A program made the translations under genes and the position numbers. The notes under the pieces were generated by a model, which ran no database searches, was not told where the DNA came from, and saw only the letters and a program-made list of their open reading frames with translations. 15,589 nucleotides of DNA from an uncultured bacterium (lineage in GTDB: Bacteria; Bacteroidota; Ignavibacteria; Ignavibacteriales; Melioribacteraceae): the NCBI GenBank assembly GCA_937936675.1, contig CALDDL010000160.1:1-15589 (forward strand). Direction: 5' to 3'. This document shows, one piece after another, positions 1 through 7,171 of this stretch (its first letter is position 1; the number at the start of each line of letters is the position of its first letter).

Positions 1-192
1 GCGAGGAAACTCTCCGAAAGATTTAAGAAAGATGGTTACTACTCAAAGCTCGGAGTAAAGAACGTAGGCGGCGCGGATTTTAATATCGTCTATATCGGAA
101 GATTTAGAACCGAAGAAGATGGAAAACTGATTTTAGATTACCTTAAAGATAATCATAGAATTTACGGAAGAATTATTCCAATAGAAGAATAA
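1..192 (+). CDS. SPOR-like domain protein, 3' end only
   Basis: The frame is open from the first base of the window and gives 63 C-terminal residues before TAA at 190-192. The pattern (an N-terminal helix ending in a GYYSKLGV-like turn, then the strand VYIGRFRTEEDG, a helix, and a final strand RIIPIEE) resembles the last half of a SPOR peptidoglycan-binding domain. Such domains bind denuded glycan strands at the septum. The N-terminal part lies outside the window, so the full protein (lytic transglycosylase, lipoprotein or membrane protein) cannot be named. The next gene starts 1 nt after the stop, which suggests co-transcription. The assignment rests on residue pattern only and is moderately sure. 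Confidence 0.55.
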   Translation, partial: ARKLSERFKKDGYYSKLGVKNVGGADFNIVYIGRFRTEEDGKLILDYLKDNHRIYGRIIPIEE

Positions 193-193
193 A

Positions 194-1303
194 ATGACCG
201 TATCCGAATTTCAAAAAAAATTTAATATCGCAGGAAAATCCAAAGAGATTAAAGACCTCGTGGATATTGCCATGCAGGTCGCTCAGTCCGATATATCGGT
301 ACTGCTAACTGGCGAGAGCGGAACGGGTAAAGAAGTTTTTGCACGCGCTATTCATGGCTCGAGCAATAGAAGCAATAAAGAATTAGTGAGCGTTAATTGC
401 GGCGCCATCCCCGAATCACTTTTAGAGAGCGAACTCTTCGGTCATAAAAAAGGTTCTTATACCGGAGCTCACGAAGACCGTAAAGGATACTTTGAAATAG
501 CTGATGGGGGCACTCTCTTCTTAGATGAAATCGGCGAGCTTCCGCTTACTACACAAGTGAAACTCCTTCGAGTGCTCGAGACAAAAGAATTTATGAGGAT
601 CGGCAGCGAAACCCTTACTAAAGTTGACGTGAGAATTATTGCCGCAACAAATAAAGACCTTCAAAGAGAAGTAGATGCAAGAAGATTCCGAAGCGATCTT
701 TATTTCCGGCTCAAAGCCGTTACTCTTACTATCCCCCCGCTAAGAGAGAGAAGAGAAGATATAACGGAGCTGATCTATCTCTTCCTTAATAATTATTCTA
801 AGAATAATAAAATTACGCCGCCCGAAATTACTGATGATGGAATAGATGTGCTATATAATTATTCATTCCCGGGCAACGTAAGAGAATTAAAAAATATTAT
901 CGAGACCGCAGTGGCATTATCCCGCACGGGCAAGCTCGATAAATATTCTTTTATTCCCCACTTCACAAAGTTTGAAAATCCCGAGGATCGCAACCTCCCG
1001 ATATTTCTTCAGAAGCCCTCTGAATCGATCGATCGTGAGCTTATCTTTAGAGCTCTGCTCGAGATCAAAAAAGATTTATTGGAATTAAAATCGCTCGCAG
1101 AAAAAAATAATTCGGAATATCCTTCTTATCATAATTTCAATTCGCAGGATGCTAATGAAATTATTCCGTTGGAAACTTTAGAAAAACAAGCTATTATAAA
1201 TGCTCTTAATTTTACAAAAAATAATAAACGTAAAGCGGCTAAATTACTTAAAATTAATGAGCGCACTCTTTACCGAAAAATTAAAGAATATGATCTATCT
1301 TAA
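194..1303 (+). CDS. Sigma-54-dependent transcriptional activator without receiver domain
   Basis: A 369-residue AAA+ activator that would remodel sigma-54 RNA polymerase using ATP. Visible motifs are Walker A GESGTGKE (residues 40-47), the sigma-54 contact loop GSYTGA (87-92, in place of canonical GAFTGA), Walker B LFLDE (108-112), arginine-finger region RRFRSDLYFR (163-172), FPGNVREL (225-232) and a Fis-type helix-turn-helix (about 340-366, NNKRKAAKLLKINERTLYRKI). The AAA+ domain begins almost at the N-terminus, so there is no receiver, GAF or PAS domain. The architecture is PspF-like, and control would have to come from a partner protein or from abundance. The start is ATG at 194, 1 nt after the preceding stop. 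It overlaps lptE by 14 nt. Its targets cannot be read from the sequence. Confidence 0.92.
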   Translation: MTVSEFQKKFNIAGKSKEIKDLVDIAMQVAQSDISVLLTGESGTGKEVFARAIHGSSNRSNKELVSVNCGAIPESLLESELFGHKKGSYTGAHEDRKGYFEIADGGTLFLDEIGELPLTTQVKLLRVLETKEFMRIGSETLTKVDVRIIAATNKDLQREVDARRFRSDLYFRLKAVTLTIPPLRERREDITELIYLFLNNYSKNNKITPPEITDDGIDVLYNYSFPGNVRELKNIIETAVALSRTGKLDKYSFIPHFTKFENPEDRNLPIFLQKPSESIDRELIFRALLEIKKDLLELKSLAEKNNSEYPSYHNFNSQDANEIIPLETLEKQAIINALNFTKNNKRKAAKLLKINERTLYRKIKEYDLS

Positions 1304-1793
1304 ATATATATTTTTATTAGCTGTGGCATTCGGTATCACCGCATGCAGCTATTCGTTTACGGGTGCATCCGTGCCATCTCATCTTAAGACTATCGCTATA
1401 CCCGTATTCAAAGACCAAAGCGGATCGGGCGAAGCCGAAATGAGCGATCTCTTTACTCGCAAGACCACCCAAAAATTCGTAGAAGATAATACACTTAGAG
1501 TAACTGATAGGAATAATGCCGATGCTATTATCGATTGCACTATCCTATCCTTGAGCGATGCTCCTGCGATAGTCTCCGGTAACGAAACCGTTACTCAAAG
1601 AAGACTTACTATTAATGTAAAAGTTATATATAGAGATATGGTAAAAAAGGTTGTAATTTTCGACCGCACTTTTTCTAATTATGGAGATTATCCTGTAGGA
1701 GGCGATATCACTTCGGTTCGGCGTAAGGCATTCGAAGATGCCATCGATAAAATAAGCGAAGATATTCTTCTCGGTGTCGTCTCTAATTGGTAA
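1290..1793 (+). CDS. lptE: LPS-assembly lipoprotein LptE-like
   Basis: A 167-residue lipoprotein. The start chosen is ATG at 1290: it puts a hydrophobic signal peptide (IFLLAVAFGITA) directly before lipobox Cys19. An in-frame ATG at 1200 would bury the signal behind about 30 residues encoded inside the upstream regulator gene. After Cys19 comes SYSFTGASVPSHLKTIAIPVFKDQ, the usual opening of LptE proteins in this phylum, and then an alpha/beta body with GGDITSVRRKAFEDAIDKISEDIL near the end. LptE plugs the LptD barrel and helps deliver LPS to the outer leaflet. The gene overlaps the upstream regulator by 14 nt, implying translational coupling. Family assignment is fairly sure; partner lptD is not in the window. 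Confidence 0.82.
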   Translation: MIYLKYIFLLAVAFGITACSYSFTGASVPSHLKTIAIPVFKDQSGSGEAEMSDLFTRKTTQKFVEDNTLRVTDRNNADAIIDCTILSLSDAPAIVSGNETVTQRRLTINVKVIYRDMVKKVVIFDRTFSNYGDYPVGGDITSVRRKAFEDAIDKISEDILLGVVSNW

Positions 1794-1829
1794 TCAATAA
1801 AAAGTTTTTTATAAGGTAAAATAAATATC

Positions 1830-3296
1830 ATGGTTTTTGATCAAATAATTTTAAGCATTTATATCTTCTCGATGATCGTTCTCTTTACGTTCGGTAGTCA
1901 TGGCTTCATAATGGTTTTCTATCATTGGAAGTATATAAAAAATCATCCCAAAAATAATCCCGATTATGAATTTAAAGATATCGTTACGATTCAGCTGCCA
2001 ATGTATAATGAAATGGACGTATCGGAGAGATTAATTAATGCTGTGTGCGAATTTGATTATCCGAAAGAGTTGCTCGAGATTCAGGTGCTAGATGATTCCA
2101 CCGATGCTACGGTCGATCATGTTGCCGAAGTGGTAAAAAGAAAACAGGCAGAAGGATTCGATATCAAGCATGTCCATCGCACCAATAGATCAGGCTATAA
2201 AGCCGGTGCGCTTAAGGAAGGGCTCGAAGTTGCCAAAGGTAAATATGTCGGAATTTTCGATGCAGATTTTATTCCGCCGAAAGATTTCCTTAGAACCACT
2301 CTCCCTTATTTTAAGGATGATAATATCGGACTCGTTCAATCGCGTTGGGAACACATGAATGAAGACTACTCGATCCTTACACGTATTCAAGCGCTCGCTC
2401 TCGATGGTCATTTCGTTATCGAGCAGACCGTTCGCAATAGAGCCGGGTTCTTTATTAATTTTAATGGCACTGGCGGTGTCTGGCGTAAAGACTGTATCGA
2501 AGATGCGGGCAATTGGCATTCCGATACTCTCACCGAAGATCTCGATCTTAGCTACCGTGCTCAGCTCAAAGGGTGGAAGTTTGTTTATCTGCGCGATTAT
2601 ACTACTCCGGCTGAACTCCCCGCCGAAATGAATGCTCTTAAAGCTCAGCAATTCCGCTGGACTAAAGGCGCAATCGAAACAGGTAAAAAAATTCTTCCAT
2701 TAGTTTGGAAATCGGACGTGCCGCTTAGAATTAAACTGCAATCAACTTTCCACTTGACTAATAATATCGTGTTCCCATTTATTCTTCTTGCGGGGATACT
2801 TAACGTTCCGCTAGTATTTATTAAGAATGCCGGACCGTATTGGACTTTCTTTAATTTTATGGCTGTATTCGTTGTGGCATTCGTTAGCTCATTTACTTTT
2901 TATTTCTATTCGCAGAGAGACGTATATGAAGATTGGCGCAGAAAGATTGCTCTCTTCCCTCTTTTTATGGCGGGCAGTATGGGGCTTTCGCTTAATAATA
3001 CCCGTGCCGTTGTTGAAGGTCTGCGTGGCAATAAAAGTGAATTTGTGAGGACTCCTAAATTCAAAGTGCAGGATAAGGGCGATACAACAAAAAAATCTAC
3101 TTACGGAAAAAATATAAAAGTAGATCGCTCCGCTTATGTGGAGATGATACTTGCCATCTATTGTTTTATCGGAGTTATCGCTTCTATCTATTTTATGGAG
3201 TTCGGTTCGATTCCATTTCAGTTAATGTTTTTTGTTGGTTTTTTTAGTATTAGTTTTTTATCATTTAAGCAAGCAGCCCAAAGCAAGAAAGCGTGA
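1830..3296 (+). CDS. Membrane glycosyltransferase, family 2 (processive, cellulose-synthase-like)
   Basis: A 488-residue inner-membrane enzyme. An N-terminal membrane helix (about residues 5-30) precedes a GT-A domain with DDSTD (88-92), the DxD metal/UDP site FDADF (143-147), TEDLD (235-239, catalytic-base region) and QQFRW (273-277). This D, DxD, ED, QxxRW set is typical of processive GT2 enzymes such as cellulose and hyaluronan synthases and glucomannan synthases. Further hydrophobic segments lie near 305-332, 337-362, 438-457 and 463-482. It likely extends a surface polysaccharide from nucleotide sugars on the cytoplasmic face; the sugar cannot be read from sequence. No PilZ domain is visible. 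Its TGA overlaps the GTG start of the next gene. Confidence 0.88.
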   Translation: MVFDQIILSIYIFSMIVLFTFGSHGFIMVFYHWKYIKNHPKNNPDYEFKDIVTIQLPMYNEMDVSERLINAVCEFDYPKELLEIQVLDDSTDATVDHVAEVVKRKQAEGFDIKHVHRTNRSGYKAGALKEGLEVAKGKYVGIFDADFIPPKDFLRTTLPYFKDDNIGLVQSRWEHMNEDYSILTRIQALALDGHFVIEQTVRNRAGFFINFNGTGGVWRKDCIEDAGNWHSDTLTEDLDLSYRAQLKGWKFVYLRDYTTPAELPAEMNALKAQQFRWTKGAIETGKKILPLVWKSDVPLRIKLQSTFHLTNNIVFPFILLAGILNVPLVFIKNAGPYWTFFNFMAVFVVAFVSSFTFYFYSQRDVYEDWRRKIALFPLFMAGSMGLSLNNTRAVVEGLRGNKSEFVRTPKFKVQDKGDTTKKSTYGKNIKVDRSAYVEMILAIYCFIGVIASIYFMEFGSIPFQLMFFVGFFSISFLSFKQAAQSKKA

Positions 3297-3928
3297 ACTT
3301 TAATACTAAAGATATCGCAATAGATAAAGTAAAATTAATTTTTGAATACAAAAATTCATCGCCGCTATTTTGCTGCGCCGCGGCTTATGAAGTCGATTCG
3401 GGTAATTACTTAAAAGCTATCGAACTGCTCGAGGCGGGAATAAAAAACTTTCCGAATTACGCCACGGCTTATCTTATCTATTCTATTGCTCTTGCTAATA
3501 CCGGCAACGTATTTAAGGCGAAGGACAATGCCGCAAAGGGTGCGCGACTTCTCGGCTCCGAAAAAGTTTTGGATTATTATAATAATGCAATCGATTCTAT
3601 TATTAAATCCGCTCCGAAACAGCCCACGGTGAAAGGTCCAAAATTCGTAGATGAATTCGAGATCGATAATAATCTAGATGAATTAGCCAGCCGACTTAGT
3701 AATGCTAAAATAAAATATTCCGATGATAGAGATATCTCTACCAATGGAGATTATTCCGATTCCTATTCGGCAAGCGGCATCTATTCCGAAACTCTTGCAG
3801 AAATTTTCTTCGCTCAAAAAAATTATCCCGAATCAATCAATCACTACAAAAAATTAATTGAGCAGAAACCTCAAAATGCCGAAAAATATTTCGCACGCAT
3901 TAATGAAATTAAAAGCCATATTTTATAA
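3293..3928 (+). CDS. TPR-repeat protein
   Basis: A 211-residue protein starting at GTG 3293, which overlaps the previous stop in a GTGA arrangement; no closer ATG is available. Tetratricopeptide-like helical pairs are visible at about residues 23-88 (AAAYEVDSGNYLKAIELLEAGIKN..., then ATAYLIYSIALANTGNVFKAK) and again at the C-terminus, about 164-205 (LAEIFFAQKNYPESINHYKKLIEQ). A polar, Ser/Asp-rich linker joins them (about 110-160). No signal peptide is seen, so it is probably cytoplasmic or attached to the inner face of the membrane. TPR proteins act as scaffolds. Its position between two glycosyltransferases suggests, by inference only, a role in organising the polysaccharide machinery. The next gene starts within its TAA (TAATG). 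Confidence 0.75.
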   Translation: MNFNTKDIAIDKVKLIFEYKNSSPLFCCAAAYEVDSGNYLKAIELLEAGIKNFPNYATAYLIYSIALANTGNVFKAKDNAAKGARLLGSEKVLDYYNNAIDSIIKSAPKQPTVKGPKFVDEFEIDNNLDELASRLSNAKIKYSDDRDISTNGDYSDSYSASGIYSETLAEIFFAQKNYPESINHYKKLIEQKPQNAEKYFARINEIKSHIL

Positions 3929-4902
3929 TGTCCGCATTAAATATATTAATAACGCGGACTGATAGAATAGGGGATCTCGTTTTAACTCTTCCTCTTGCTT
4001 CGATTATTAAAAAACATCTCCCCGATTCCAAAATAGCTTTCTTAGTAAACGGTTATACACGTGCGCTCGCCGAGAATTGCTCTTCGATCGATAAAGTGAT
4101 TATCTATAACGGCGATAAAAAAAAACTTACACTCTCGAAAAAGTTTGATGTAGTGATATGCGCATATCCCACATTCGATTTGGCGCGCCTCTTATTTCAT
4201 TCTCGCATTCCGATGCGTATCGGCACGGGTTACCGTTGGTATTCATTCTTATTCAATAAAAAAATTTATGAACACCGGAAGTATGGATTAAAAAACGAGC
4301 TTGAATATAACTCAGGATTGCTCGCTCCGCTTGGAATCGCCGAAATCCCAACTTATCAAAACGTAGCATTTAATCTACAACCCGACCAAAATAGTAAACA
4401 GATTATCGAAAAATATTTTATTTCGGAAGGGATCGATTCCTCGAAGAAAATCGTGATTATACACCCCGGGAGCGGCGGAAGCGCATCTGATCTGCCAAAA
4501 TCGCACCTTAAAGAATTGCTCCTCTTATTGGCACAAAGTTTGGACATTGAGATATTGATCACAGGTTCACCCGCTGAAAAGGAACTTGCATCTTATTTTG
4601 TTGTAAAAAAAAATGTACATAACGCAGCGGGTCTTTTTGACCTAAGTTCTTTAATAGCACTGATCGATAGAGCTTCTTTGATGATAGCAAATTCTACGGG
4701 ACCGATTCATATAGCAGCAGCACTCGGAAAATTCATCGTCGGATTCTATCCAAAAGCACAAGCCACATCCCCTATCCGCTGGGGTCCTTATACCGAGCGG
4801 AAACTTATCTTCACTCCTAAAGGCGATTGCTTAGACTGTATGGAGACTATCGATATTAACCAAGTATTTCAGGAGATTAATTCCAAATGGGAAAATATAT
4901 AA
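3928..4902 (+). CDS. Glycosyltransferase family 9 (ADP-heptose:LPS heptosyltransferase-like)
   Basis: A 324-residue GT-B enzyme. The N-terminal segment ILITRTDRIGDLVLTLPL (residues 6-23) is the classical GT9 opening, where a conserved D/G pair shapes the acceptor site. The C-terminal nucleotide-sugar domain shows HPGSGG (179-184) and NSTGPIHIAAALG (255-267), followed by GFYPKAQATSPIRWGPY. GT9 enzymes add heptose to the LPS inner core on the cytoplasmic side; whether this one uses ADP-heptose cannot be told. A Cys pair (C301, C304) near the C-terminus is also present in many homologues. Translation probably re-initiates on the upstream stop (TAATG), and the 3' end overlaps the next gene by 16 nt. 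It fits the LPS/surface-glycan theme set by lptE and the GT2 enzyme. Confidence 0.88.
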   Translation: MSALNILITRTDRIGDLVLTLPLASIIKKHLPDSKIAFLVNGYTRALAENCSSIDKVIIYNGDKKKLTLSKKFDVVICAYPTFDLARLLFHSRIPMRIGTGYRWYSFLFNKKIYEHRKYGLKNELEYNSGLLAPLGIAEIPTYQNVAFNLQPDQNSKQIIEKYFISEGIDSSKKIVIIHPGSGGSASDLPKSHLKELLLLLAQSLDIEILITGSPAEKELASYFVVKKNVHNAAGLFDLSSLIALIDRASLMIANSTGPIHIAAALGKFIVGFYPKAQATSPIRWGPYTERKLIFTPKGDCLDCMETIDINQVFQEINSKWENI

Positions 4903-5657
4903 ATAAAATTTTTATCGCATTGGCACTTATTCCGCTAATGATTTCGGCACAGAAAACTGATTTTAGAACAATCGAAAACGATGCATTCAAAGTCGGCGAA
5001 AAACTTACATTCGAAGTGAAGTATGGCTTCGTTACCGCCGGTATCGCCGAGATGGCAATTCCGAGAATGACTAAACTTTCTGGTCGTGATGTTTATAATA
5101 TCACATTCACGGTTAATTCTATTTCCGGATTCGATCCTTTGTATAAAGTTCGCGATCGATATGAAACGTATCTTGATAAAGAGGGACTCTTTCCTTGGAG
5201 ATTCGAACAGCATATCAGAGAAGGTGGATACTCTCGTGATTTCTCCGCCTATTTCGATCATCGGAAAGGGAAAGCAAAAACTTCCGAAGGCACTTATGAT
5301 ATTCCGCTTTACGTTAATGATATAGTATCGGCTTTCTATCTTGCACGTACATTTAATTTCGAGAAGATGAAACCGGGAGAAGTTTTTAAATTACAGAATT
5401 TTTATAAAGATAAAGTTTATCCGCTCGATGTAGTTTATCGTGGCAAAGAAAAGATTGAAGTGGCGGCAGGAACATATAATTGCATAATCGTAGAACCGAT
5501 TATCGTTGAAGGCGGACTATTCAAGAGCGAAGGCAATATACTCGTATGGTTGAGCGATGATGATAATAGAATACCCGTGAAAGTGCAAACGAAAATAATT
5601 ATCGGATCGATCGATGCCGAACTAATCAAAGCCGAAGGCTTAGCTAATAAGAAATAG
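4887..5657 (+). CDS. Secreted DUF3108 domain protein
   Basis: A 256-residue exported protein. The N-terminus MGKYINKIFIALALIPLMISA is a signal peptide with likely cleavage after Ala21, leaving an N-terminal Gln, a pattern common in this phylum. The mature part starts with FKVGEKLTFEVKYGFVTAGIAEM (from about residue 35), typical of DUF3108 proteins. It continues as a beta-rich body with YKVRDRYETYLD, YVNDIVSAFYLARTF and a late GGLFKSEGNILVWLSDDDNRIPVKV segment. The family's biochemical function is unknown. The gene overlaps the upstream glycosyltransferase by 16 nt and ends the envelope operon. Its last codons (LANKK-stop) are copied twice downstream as part of a degenerate repeat. Confidence 0.8.
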   Translation: MGKYINKIFIALALIPLMISAQKTDFRTIENDAFKVGEKLTFEVKYGFVTAGIAEMAIPRMTKLSGRDVYNITFTVNSISGFDPLYKVRDRYETYLDKEGLFPWRFEQHIREGGYSRDFSAYFDHRKGKAKTSEGTYDIPLYVNDIVSAFYLARTFNFEKMKPGEVFKLQNFYKDKVYPLDVVYRGKEKIEVAAGTYNCIIVEPIIVEGGLFKSEGNILVWLSDDDNRIPVKVQTKIIIGSIDAELIKAEGLANKK

Positions 5658-5811
5658 AAATTATACGGTTATACTTTAGCTCCGAGGCATCCCCGCCTCG
5701 GATATGCTAATAAGAAAATAATGATTATCAAGTATAACACGGACTCATAGCATCCATACCCTAACGGACTCGCTAATAAAAAATAGTGTAATGGCTGCAC
5801 CGTTTTGCATC
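5643..5811 (+). repeat. Three degenerate 63-66 bp tandem units copying the DUF3108 gene tail
   Basis: The string GCTAATAAGAAATAG at 5643-5657 is the 3' end of the DUF3108 gene. It recurs as GCTAATAAGAAAATA at 5706 and GCTAATAAAAAATAG at 5772, spaced 63 and 66 nt. Each unit also contains GCATCC further in (near 5686, 5750 and 5807). In one frame the three starts read LANKK-stop, YANKKI and LANKK-stop. This looks like old tandem duplication of the gene end that has since diverged. The last unit abuts the stop codon of the convergent minus-strand nucleotidyltransferase gene. Confidence 0.7.
5681..5702. terminator. GC-rich hairpin between convergent genes
   Basis: TCCGAGGC (5681-5688) and GCCTCGGA (5695-5702) form a perfect 8-bp stem around ATCCCC. 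TAGC (5677-5680) and GCTA (5706-5709) can add 4 more pairs past a 3-nt bulge. It lies 24 nt after the DUF3108 stop. No T-run follows on either strand, so it is not a textbook intrinsic terminator. It could still stop or stabilise the envelope mRNA, or simply be part of the tandem repeat. Confidence 0.4.
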
Positions 5812-6129
5812 CTATATTAGCAGAATGCCGGTGCTCATTATTTCTTTTGCGAGAGGATTTTCAGAAGTAAAATCTTCTGTATTAAAAGGAAGTACTTCAA
5901 TCGAAGAACTGACACTCAAAGTAATTTTTCTAATCTTTTCACGGTCTTTCATCCTTATCCCTTCAAACGAATCGGATACGAGTGCAATATCTATATCGCT
6001 CCACTTGGTATAATTACCTCTCGAATAACTCCCAAAAAGATATGCGCTTTTCAATTTGATATTATTTTTTTGAAGTAATTTTAGATACTTATCTATAATA
6101 CTTTTTATTTCAAAAGGGATTTTATCCAT
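5812..6129 (-). CDS. Minimal nucleotidyltransferase, MntA-like
   Basis: A 105-residue protein of the minimal nucleotidyltransferase family. The catalytic signature is GSYSRG (residues 33-38) followed by SDIDIAL (44-50), giving the GSx10DxD pattern with D45 and D47 as metal ligands. The expected third acidic ligand on the next strand appears as Glu78 (SIEVLPF) rather than the usual Asp. In characterised HepT/MntA (type VII) systems the MNT protein neutralises the HEPN toxin by AMP transfer. Here the gene is downstream of, and overlaps by 25 nt, a HEPN gene, the usual pairing. Activity and antitoxin role are inferred from family and context. It runs convergent to the DUF3108 gene. Confidence 0.85.
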   Translation of the reverse strand: MDKIPFEIKSIIDKYLKLLQKNNIKLKSAYLFGSYSRGNYTKWSDIDIALVSDSFEGIRMKDREKIRKITLSVSSSIEVLPFNTEDFTSENPLAKEIMSTGILLI

Positions 6130-6497
6130 TTAAATGATTCCTTAATCTTAGATAGATTTTCTTCGGCGATCTCTTTAGTGCAAAATTTATAAAATTCATT
6201 TTTATATTCCGGATATCTAACTTCAAGATTATAGTCGTTAACCCGATCAAAAAATAATTTTATATCTTCATCAATTTTTAATGATGATAATTCAGCAAGT
6301 CTTACAAGATTATGTATTTTCGGGGGAATAGAATTTTCGTTTTTTTTTACATACAGGGCTTTTAAAGCTTTTTCTAAAACTAAATGTCCTACAAATAATG
6401 CCCAATCATATTTTTTTGAATCGAACAATGCTTCAGCAGTCAAAAGATCATGCTCAGCATTCTCTATCCAATAATTAATATGTTCTTCGATTTTCAT
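6105..6497 (-). CDS. HEPN domain protein, HepT-like partner
   Basis: A 130-residue, all-helical HEPN protein. Family marks are IENAEHDLLTAEALF (residues 11-25), GHLVLEKALKALYV (37-50), PPKIHNLVRLAEL (58-70) and YNLEVRYPEY (89-98). This matches the PF05168-like HEPN branch usually encoded beside a minimal nucleotidyltransferase. The Rx4-6H or Rx4HxY RNase motif of proven HepT toxins is not apparent, as no His follows the candidate Arg residues at the right distance. Whether it cuts RNA is therefore uncertain. It is the first gene of a two-gene minus-strand operon and overlaps the nucleotidyltransferase by 25 nt. A toxin-antitoxin or defence role is inferred from the pairing. Confidence 0.82.
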   Translation of the reverse strand: MKIEEHINYWIENAEHDLLTAEALFDSKKYDWALFVGHLVLEKALKALYVKKNENSIPPKIHNLVRLAELSSLKIDEDIKLFFDRVNDYNLEVRYPEYKNEFYKFCTKEIAEENLSKIKESFKWIKSLLK

Positions 6498-6708
6498 CCT
6501 CTATACTTACATTTTATTAAGCTTGTTTATGTAAATATAATCCTAATCTTGGAGAAATGAAATATTGGAGATTATTAATATCTACCAATGCTGCCTCCTG
6601 AACCGCTCTGCACTTTATCGCACCCATCCCCCTCACTTGAACTATACGGCATCGCTTAAATTTCCCTTGCTTTATTTTTATTTCTTAAATATATCGTTTA
6701 CAGTATAA
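6498..6708. other. Non-coding gap between the HEPN operon and the AbiEi remnant
   Basis: No credible gene is present in these 211 bases. The left half is AT-rich and must hold the minus-strand promoter of the HEPN gene, but I see no convincing -35/-10 pair. An imperfect inverted repeat sits at 6564-6589 (ATTGGAGAT, 7-nt loop, ATCT, 1-nt bulge, CCAAT), which could be an operator. About 6590-6645 is C-rich on the + strand and resembles in style the patch at 7091-7170. Confidence 0.5.
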
Positions 6709-6933
6709 AACCGAAATACAGAGAAGGCAGTTTTAGATTATTTTTACCTTAATGCTCACTTATCGACTGCCGCTCATATTGATGAACTTCGGATAAATTA
6801 TACCGAGTTTAATGAAAAAATTAACAGAGAAACATTGATGCGATATCTTGAGTTTTTTTCCAATAAGAGATTAAATAAACGAATCGATTTACTTCTTTAC
6901 TCTATCGATTCGATCCAAAAAGCAGAGGGATAA
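6709..6933 (+). pseudogene. C-terminal remnant of an AbiEi-like antitoxin gene
   Basis: The frame from 6709 to TAA at 6931-6933 reads NRNTEKAVLDYFYLNAHLST and continues to NRETLMRYLEFFSNKRLNKRIDLLLYS. The E-K-A-x-L-D-Y-x-Y-L-N block followed by a helical Y...KR segment is typical of the C-terminal half of AbiEi-family antitoxins. No N-terminal winged-helix part and no start codon precede it; the frame is closed by TAA at 6706. A neighbouring frame just upstream contains YKTE, suggesting a frameshift near 6713-6720. I read it as a 5'-truncated relic. The family call is from residue pattern and is moderately sure. Confidence 0.5.
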
Positions 6934-6938
6934 AAAAT

Positions 6939-7085
6939 ATTGCTCAATTAAAGGAGAGACTCTTGGAAAGAATAAGCAGTGCTGATTTGTCTTTACTTAT
7001 AAAAGATGTGGAACCTTTCTTAATCAATAAGGCAGATATTAACCGAATCACAAATTTCGAATATTTCATAAAAAATAATATTTAG
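6939..7085 (+). pseudogene. C-terminal remnant of an AbiEii-like toxin gene
   Basis: This frame gives 48 residues: IAQLKERLLERISSADLSLL, then IKDVEPFLINKADINRITNF and EYFIKNNI before TAG at 7083. The L-K-E-x-L-L-E-R ... x-D-V-x-P-F-L ... pattern is what the extreme C-terminus of AbiEii/AbiGii nucleotidyltransferase toxins looks like. The catalytic N-terminal domain is absent. The fragment begins right after the AbiEi-like remnant in a different frame, matching the normal antitoxin-toxin order but with most of the toxin gene deleted. No start codon or Shine-Dalgarno sequence fits. It should be inactive. Confidence 0.5.
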
Positions 7086-7090
7086 AGAAT

Positions 7091-7170
7091 GCACTAAGCT
7101 GCACCACTTGGCATTATTTAGCACCATTCAGCACTCCACCGCACTAACTCATACTCCACCGCCCACCCGC
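7091..7170. repeat. CACC-rich degenerate repeat patch
   Basis: GCACC/CACC motifs recur at about 7101, 7121, 7136 and 7156 (steps of 20, 15 and 20 nt), and ACTCCACCGC occurs at 7133 and 7153. The base composition (C-rich + strand) is unlike the flanking DNA. No open reading frame with coding character uses it. It may be the degraded end of a mobile element, but no transposase or clean terminal repeat is visible. Confidence 0.35.
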
Positions 7171-7171
7171 A

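Noticed and set aside
2190..2651. 153-codon minus-strand open frame inside the GT2 gene
   Set aside because: It is antisense to a gene with clear catalytic motifs; the frame is open because of codon bias in the real gene.
6564..6589. Imperfect hairpin as intrinsic terminator or riboswitch
   Set aside because: The stem is short and bulged, no T-run follows, and there is no conserved aptamer pattern; it is mentioned only within the gap description.
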